In this document: in pieces, positions 23,312 through 25,900 of the stretch
Layout: every line of letters begins with the position of its first letter
How positions within the stretch are numbered: position 1 is the first letter of the stretch
Position numbers and translations under genes: made by a program
Notes under the pieces: model-generated
Database searches by the model: none
Seen by the model: only the letters and a program-made list of their open reading frames with translations
What the model was told of the DNA's origin: nothing
DNA from: JAVBME01 sp031552765
Lineage (GTDB): Bacteria > Bacillota > Negativicutes > Acidaminococcales > JAISLQ01
Length of the DNA stretch: 25,900 nt
NCBI GenBank assembly: GCA_031552765.1
Contig: JAVBME010000044.1
Coordinates: forward strand, 1 to 25,900
Direction of reading: 5' to 3'

Positions 23312-24004
23312 TCAGTTTATAGGCGGCTCGCCGTACTGATTGGCGTCTGCCATTCCATTTTTAAATATGAGCAAATACAAAACATACATCGATAGAGGCG
23401 GCACTATGGCCCAAACAGCGCTTTTCCCGTAGTTATGCGCTCCACGCACTGCTATGGATAAACTCAGCACAAGTGTTATTAGCGACACAATAGTGCTTAT
23501 GCCGATCATCTCAGCCTCCAAAATGATTAAGTTGACGATTCCAAGGCCTACTATATATAAACTCATTACCCAAAACCTTTTGCGGCTTATACGCCCTTGC
23601 CAGGAGCAATATTTATCCCAGATAGATTGGCCTTGTTTGCTAACCGCGTTTTGCGCAGATATTGATGGAGATATTGCCGCTACTTCCATATCACTCCCAC
23701 AAGCAGCGCAGACTCTGGAGTTTTCTATATTCTCCTTGCCGCATTTTGCGCAACATAAACATTCTTCCGCAGGCCCCTCATTTTTGCCTTTTGCGGTTAC
23801 GGCTTCATAAGCCACGATGATTGCGTAAAGAGCGGCAATACCACCCACAATATACATTATCCAGGTGCAAATTACTGGAAGAACTTCACCTAGGAAGCGG
23901 ATAATTGCCCCAACGACTATAAGCCCAACTACCCAAGGCAACAGAGCCGCCGCGATTTTATAGACAACAACAATTATAAGTATAATAATAAGTATCTCGA
24001 TCAT
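23312..24004 (-). CDS. Membrane protein with zinc ribbon and DUF805-like domain
   Basis: The roughly 230-residue protein begins with two or three hydrophobic segments (first about 75 residues). Then comes a four-Cys zinc ribbon (CAKCGKENIENSRVCAACG), a spacer, and a DUF805-type part beginning WDKYCSWQGRISRKRFWV with three membrane segments. ATG 24004 is preferred over the in-frame TTG at 24034 because AGGGTGG lies 5 bases upstream. DUF805 proteins are inner-membrane proteins of unknown role. It forms a pair with the lipoprotein gene downstream. Confidence 0.82.
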   Translation of the reverse strand: MIEILIIILIIVVVYKIAAALLPWVVGLIVVGAIIRFLGEVLPVICTWIMYIVGGIAALYAIIVAYEAVTAKGKNEGPAEECLCCAKCGKENIENSRVCAACGSDMEVAAISPSISAQNAVSKQGQSIWDKYCSWQGRISRKRFWVMSLYIVGLGIVNLIILEAEMIGISTIVSLITLVLSLSIAVRGAHNYGKSAVWAIVPPLSMYVLYLLIFKNGMADANQYGEPPIN

Positions 24005-24079
24005 AGCTACCACCCTTGCCATTAGTTTTCGCAATATGTTTTTTCAAAGCATTTAACCTGTACTTTTTGTAAACAAACC

Positions 24080-24313
24080 TTACTTAAATGTCCGTTCTTC
24101 GCTGACCAGTTCCGACATATTGATGTCCAGCTCTTCGGCCAGCTTATAAAGTATGGGCAAAGAAACACAGCCCGGATAGTGGCCGTGCTCGATCTTAGAC
24201 AGATAGCTTTTGCTGATACCTACCTTCTTGGCCAGATCTTCCTGGGTATAGCCTTTAAGGCGTCTGTAATAAAGTATCCTTGCCCCGACCGTACGTATTT
24301 TTTCCATCAGCAT
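24080..24313 (-). CDS. Small Xre-family DNA-binding regulator
   Basis: The 77-residue protein consists of one Cro/C1-type helix-turn-helix: RRLKGYTQEDLAKKVGISKSYLSKIEHG is classical, followed by the helix that ends such domains. I take ATG 24313, which has GGAG 8 bases upstream; a longer frame back to 24421 has no ribosome site. It lies upstream of the DUF805/lipoprotein pair and may control it or the element. There is a TATAAT box about 25 bases upstream of the ribosome site but no good -35 box. Confidence 0.88.
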   Translation of the reverse strand: MLMEKIRTVGARILYYRRLKGYTQEDLAKKVGISKSYLSKIEHGHYPGCVSLPILYKLAEELDINMSELVSEERTFK

Positions 24314-24485
24314 GGCAAACACTCCAAAGCAATTTATTATACTTATGTGTATTATCCAATATTTACGCGGCTTTTGTATTGAAGAATAGTTCAAGAAGTT
24401 GAATAATAGTGGACTTTTCATTTTATCCGCAAATTTTTAGCAAGAAGAGAGGAAAAAATATATAGATGAATACGGGAAAACAGCA

Positions 24486-24514
24486 AAACTGCCGGAATGT
24501 AACTCCGGCAGTTT
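24486..24514 (-). terminator. Terminator after the DUF697-like gene
   Basis: An 11-bp perfect stem (24486-24496 with 24104+400, that is 24504-24514) with a 7-base loop is followed on the minus strand by a T-rich stretch (TTTTGCTGTTTT). It lies about 145 bp past the end of the DUF697-like gene. The 24314-24656 gap holds this hairpin and the 9-bp repeats, and no gene I can support. Confidence 0.7.
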
Positions 24515-24519
24515 CTTAC

Positions 24520-24555
24520 GTTCCCTATGTTCCCTATGTTCCCTATGTTCCCTGT
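24520..24555. repeat. Four 9-bp tandem repeats (GTTCCCTAT)
   Basis: Three exact units of GTTCCCTAT and a fourth reading GTTCCCTGT run head to tail right beside the terminator hairpin. An open frame across them gives a Gly-Asn-Ile repeat but has no other sign of coding. This looks like slippage-prone short-repeat DNA. Confidence 0.75.
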
Positions 24556-24656
24556 GTGTTTAAAGGAGCATAGCTCCCGGCGTAAAGCGCCTATTAAATA
24601 TGCCACTCTTTTGATGCTAAGCATACAGATATATAATATGCAGTTGTGAAAAGGCA

Positions 24657-25034
24657 TTATGCCACGCTTTCTTCCTTGTTTTCAGCTTTACGTCTTTCCT
24701 CAAACTCTTTTACCGTGTCCCAGCCCAGCATTTCCGTAAGTGCAGCGGCGACTACTGAGTTTATCGCATTGCCGAAAGCCGGTATAGCCTGGAGAAACAT
24801 ACCCGCCATACCTTTACCTATCTTACCGATCATGAAGGTCTTGGCCATTTCCTTGGCGCTGTTCTTGGTCACAGATACACCTAGCGCGTTTCCGAGGGCC
24901 ATGATCATCGTGCCCTGGATAGCGGACAGCATGAGCATATCTGAACCGGGGAGCTTGGCCGCGCCAATAGCTCCCGCCGCTATAGTTGCTGTGTGTATGA
25001 TGTACCGGCACTTTCTTTTTTCTTTAACTGTCAT
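24657..25034 (-). CDS. DUF697-like small membrane-associated protein
   Basis: The roughly 125-residue protein has alternating Ala/Gly/Ile-rich helices (IIHTATIAAGAIGAAKLPGSD, MIMALGNALGVSV, GKGMAGMFLQAIPAFGNAINSVVAAALTEMLG) in the order of the DUF697 domain often found after GTPase domains. Here it stands alone, followed by a charged tail. I choose ATG 25034, with GAGGA 5 bases upstream; the longer frame to 25262 would overlap the neighbour gene by 200 bases. It is 28 bp after the Api92-like gene and probably in its operon. No GTPase partner is visible in the window. Confidence 0.75.
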   Translation of the reverse strand: MTVKEKRKCRYIIHTATIAAGAIGAAKLPGSDMLMLSAIQGTMIMALGNALGVSVTKNSAKEMAKTFMIGKIGKGMAGMFLQAIPAFGNAINSVVAAALTEMLGWDTVKEFEERRKAENKEESVA

Positions 25035-25062
25035 ATTGTTCCTCGAACTAAAAAAGCGCGAC

Positions 25063-25788
25063 TCAAGCGCATAATTTGCACTTGTCGCAGTTTTTTCTGG
25101 TGTAGTTGCCTTCTTCATCTTTCGTGATGCAATCGCTTTCTCCCCAACATTCCACATAGATGGAGTAAGCTTCCGGAGAGAAGTTTTCGACAAAGCTCTC
25201 GGCTTTGCCGTCATCGGCGTAGTAGAAGATTTCGCCGCAGTTGGAGCCGATGTCTTCATCACTCCATAAAAAGTGGATGGTTATATCCGGGAACAACTCG
25301 GCAAGTTTGGCTATAACCGGCTCCGGAGCAGACCAGGCGGTTTGAAAGCGTATTTCATTGGCGTAGGTATATATTTCCACATCCATAGCATTCCACTTGG
25401 TGCCCCAGTTGTCTATACACCAGCTATACCAGTCCCGGTGGCCATAGGCTTTGAGGTTGTTGAAAGCTTTTTCGCCGAGTTCGAGACTTGCTGATTTGTT
25501 TTGCAGTAGTAGTTCTATATATTGCGGCAGGGATATTTTCTTTGTTTGCTTGCAGTAATTGCTGTAACGCAGGTGGAGAAAGTCTTGTATCTCACCGCTC
25601 TGTTTGTATAGATAGACAGCAAAACTGAGATCCTGTACACTGCTGCACTCGATAGCCAGGTCTTCAGGCATGGGTAGCAGTTTGTTAAAGTCGAAAGCGG
25701 TTTTCTCGTCTTTGACGGCTTCCAGCAGGTCTTTTATCCGATTTTCTTTACCTTCCAAGCGAAGGATGTTTTGTACATAGTTAGGCAT
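25063..25788 (-). CDS. Api92/YubB-like protein (phage/plasmid family)
   Basis: The 241-residue protein starts MPNYVQNILRLEG and has FDFNKLLPMPEDL and, in the middle, WYSWCIDNWGTKWNA. These are the hallmarks of the ferredoxin-fold Api92/YubB-like family found on phages, plasmids and integrative elements. The biochemical role is unknown. The C terminus carries a CDKCKLC cysteine cluster that could bind metal. AGGAGGT is 7 bases before the ATG. It supports reading this part of the window as a mobile element. Confidence 0.82.
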   Translation of the reverse strand: MPNYVQNILRLEGKENRIKDLLEAVKDEKTAFDFNKLLPMPEDLAIECSSVQDLSFAVYLYKQSGEIQDFLHLRYSNYCKQTKKISLPQYIELLLQNKSASLELGEKAFNNLKAYGHRDWYSWCIDNWGTKWNAMDVEIYTYANEIRFQTAWSAPEPVIAKLAELFPDITIHFLWSDEDIGSNCGEIFYYADDGKAESFVENFSPEAYSIYVECWGESDCITKDEEGNYTRKNCDKCKLCA

Positions 25789-25810
25789 AGTTTTACCTCC
25801 TCAAAATGAA

Positions 25811-25834
25811 AAAACACCGCTGTTGCGGTGTTTT
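25811..25834 (-). terminator. Rho-independent terminator after the toxin-like gene
   Basis: A 10-bp stem (25811-25820 with 25825-25834, loop of four) is followed on the minus strand by a T-run and lies just past the stop codon of the partial gene at the right edge. It separates that gene from the Api92-like gene. Confidence 0.8.
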
Positions 25835-25847
25835 ACAATGTTTGTCT

Positions 25848-25900
25848 TTATATATCCAGCAGTTTGGTATAGTCTCGTCTAGCGTGAAGTACTCTATATA
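25848..25900 (-). CDS. C-terminal end of a ParE/RelE-like toxin (partial)
   Basis: The minus-strand frame entering from the right edge reads YRVLHARRDYTKLLDI and stops at 25848-25850. The pattern hydrophobic-R-V-L-H-x-x-R-D-Y is the typical last strand of ParE/RelE-type toxins. Only 16 residues are visible, so this is a tentative family call. The antitoxin, if any, would lie outside the window. A terminator follows at once. Confidence 0.5.
   Translation of the reverse strand, partial: YRVLHARRDYTKLLDI

Noticed and set aside
24418..24657. 79-codon frame with Gly-Asn-Ile repeats
   Set aside because: The repeats come from the 9-bp tandem DNA repeat, the frame runs through a terminator hairpin, and no ribosome site is present.

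Overview
The window looks like chromosomal DNA of an anaerobic, Firmicutes-type bacterium. The evidence is strong AGGAGG-type ribosome binding sites, sigma-54 promoters, a TAXI-type TRAP importer, CoA-dependent fermentative genes and no respiratory flavoprotein dehydrogenases. A Negativicutes-like host is my best guess, but this is inference from gene content only.

Left part (about 150-6780). A minus-strand pair encodes a PrpR_N/PAS/AAA+/Fis sigma-54 activator and, 21 bp downstream, a glycerate 2-kinase of the MOFRL family. Divergent from them are a MatC/SLC13-type carboxylate carrier and an MFS carrier. The carrier gene has a textbook sigma-54 promoter (GG at 3771, GC at 3783).

Centre (about 6900-20650). 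A second near-perfect sigma-54 promoter (GG at 7051, GC at 7063), with a 14-1-14 palindrome about 96 bp upstream of it, leads into a 13.3-kb, 14-gene plus-strand operon. In order it encodes a TAXI binding lipoprotein, a fused TRAP permease, crotonase 1, thiolase, a family III CoA-transferase, a 3-hydroxyacyl-CoA dehydrogenase, crotonase 2, an SDR, two small hotdog (MaoC) subunits, a zinc alcohol dehydrogenase, a beta-keto acid cleavage enzyme (BKACE), crotonase 3 and a FabK/nitronate-monooxygenase-like flavoprotein. There is no acyl-CoA ligase and no acyl-CoA dehydrogenase or ETF. Two of the three crotonases lack the usual catalytic glutamates, and the two MaoC subunits lack different halves of the hydratase motif. 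I infer an undescribed anaerobic route that imports a carboxylate, activates it by CoA transfer and/or BKACE, modifies it by unusual hydration, isomerisation or C-C cleavage, and finishes by thiolysis. The one sigma-54 activator probably switches on both transport and degradation. The substrate cannot be read from the sequence.

Right part (20650-25900). After the operon come a decayed IS1595-type transposase, a bidirectional terminator and a minus-strand zupT-like metal transporter with an 18-bp DtxR/MntR-style palindrome at its promoter. Next is a 3' half of tRNA-Ser(CGA) that keeps its own terminator but has no 5' half. This is what the far attachment site of an integrated element looks like. 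Genes to its right suit an accessory element: a lipoprotein, a DUF805/zinc-ribbon membrane protein, an Xre regulator, a DUF697-like protein, an Api92/YubB-like protein and the tail of a ParE-like toxin. The element appears to run past the right edge of the window.
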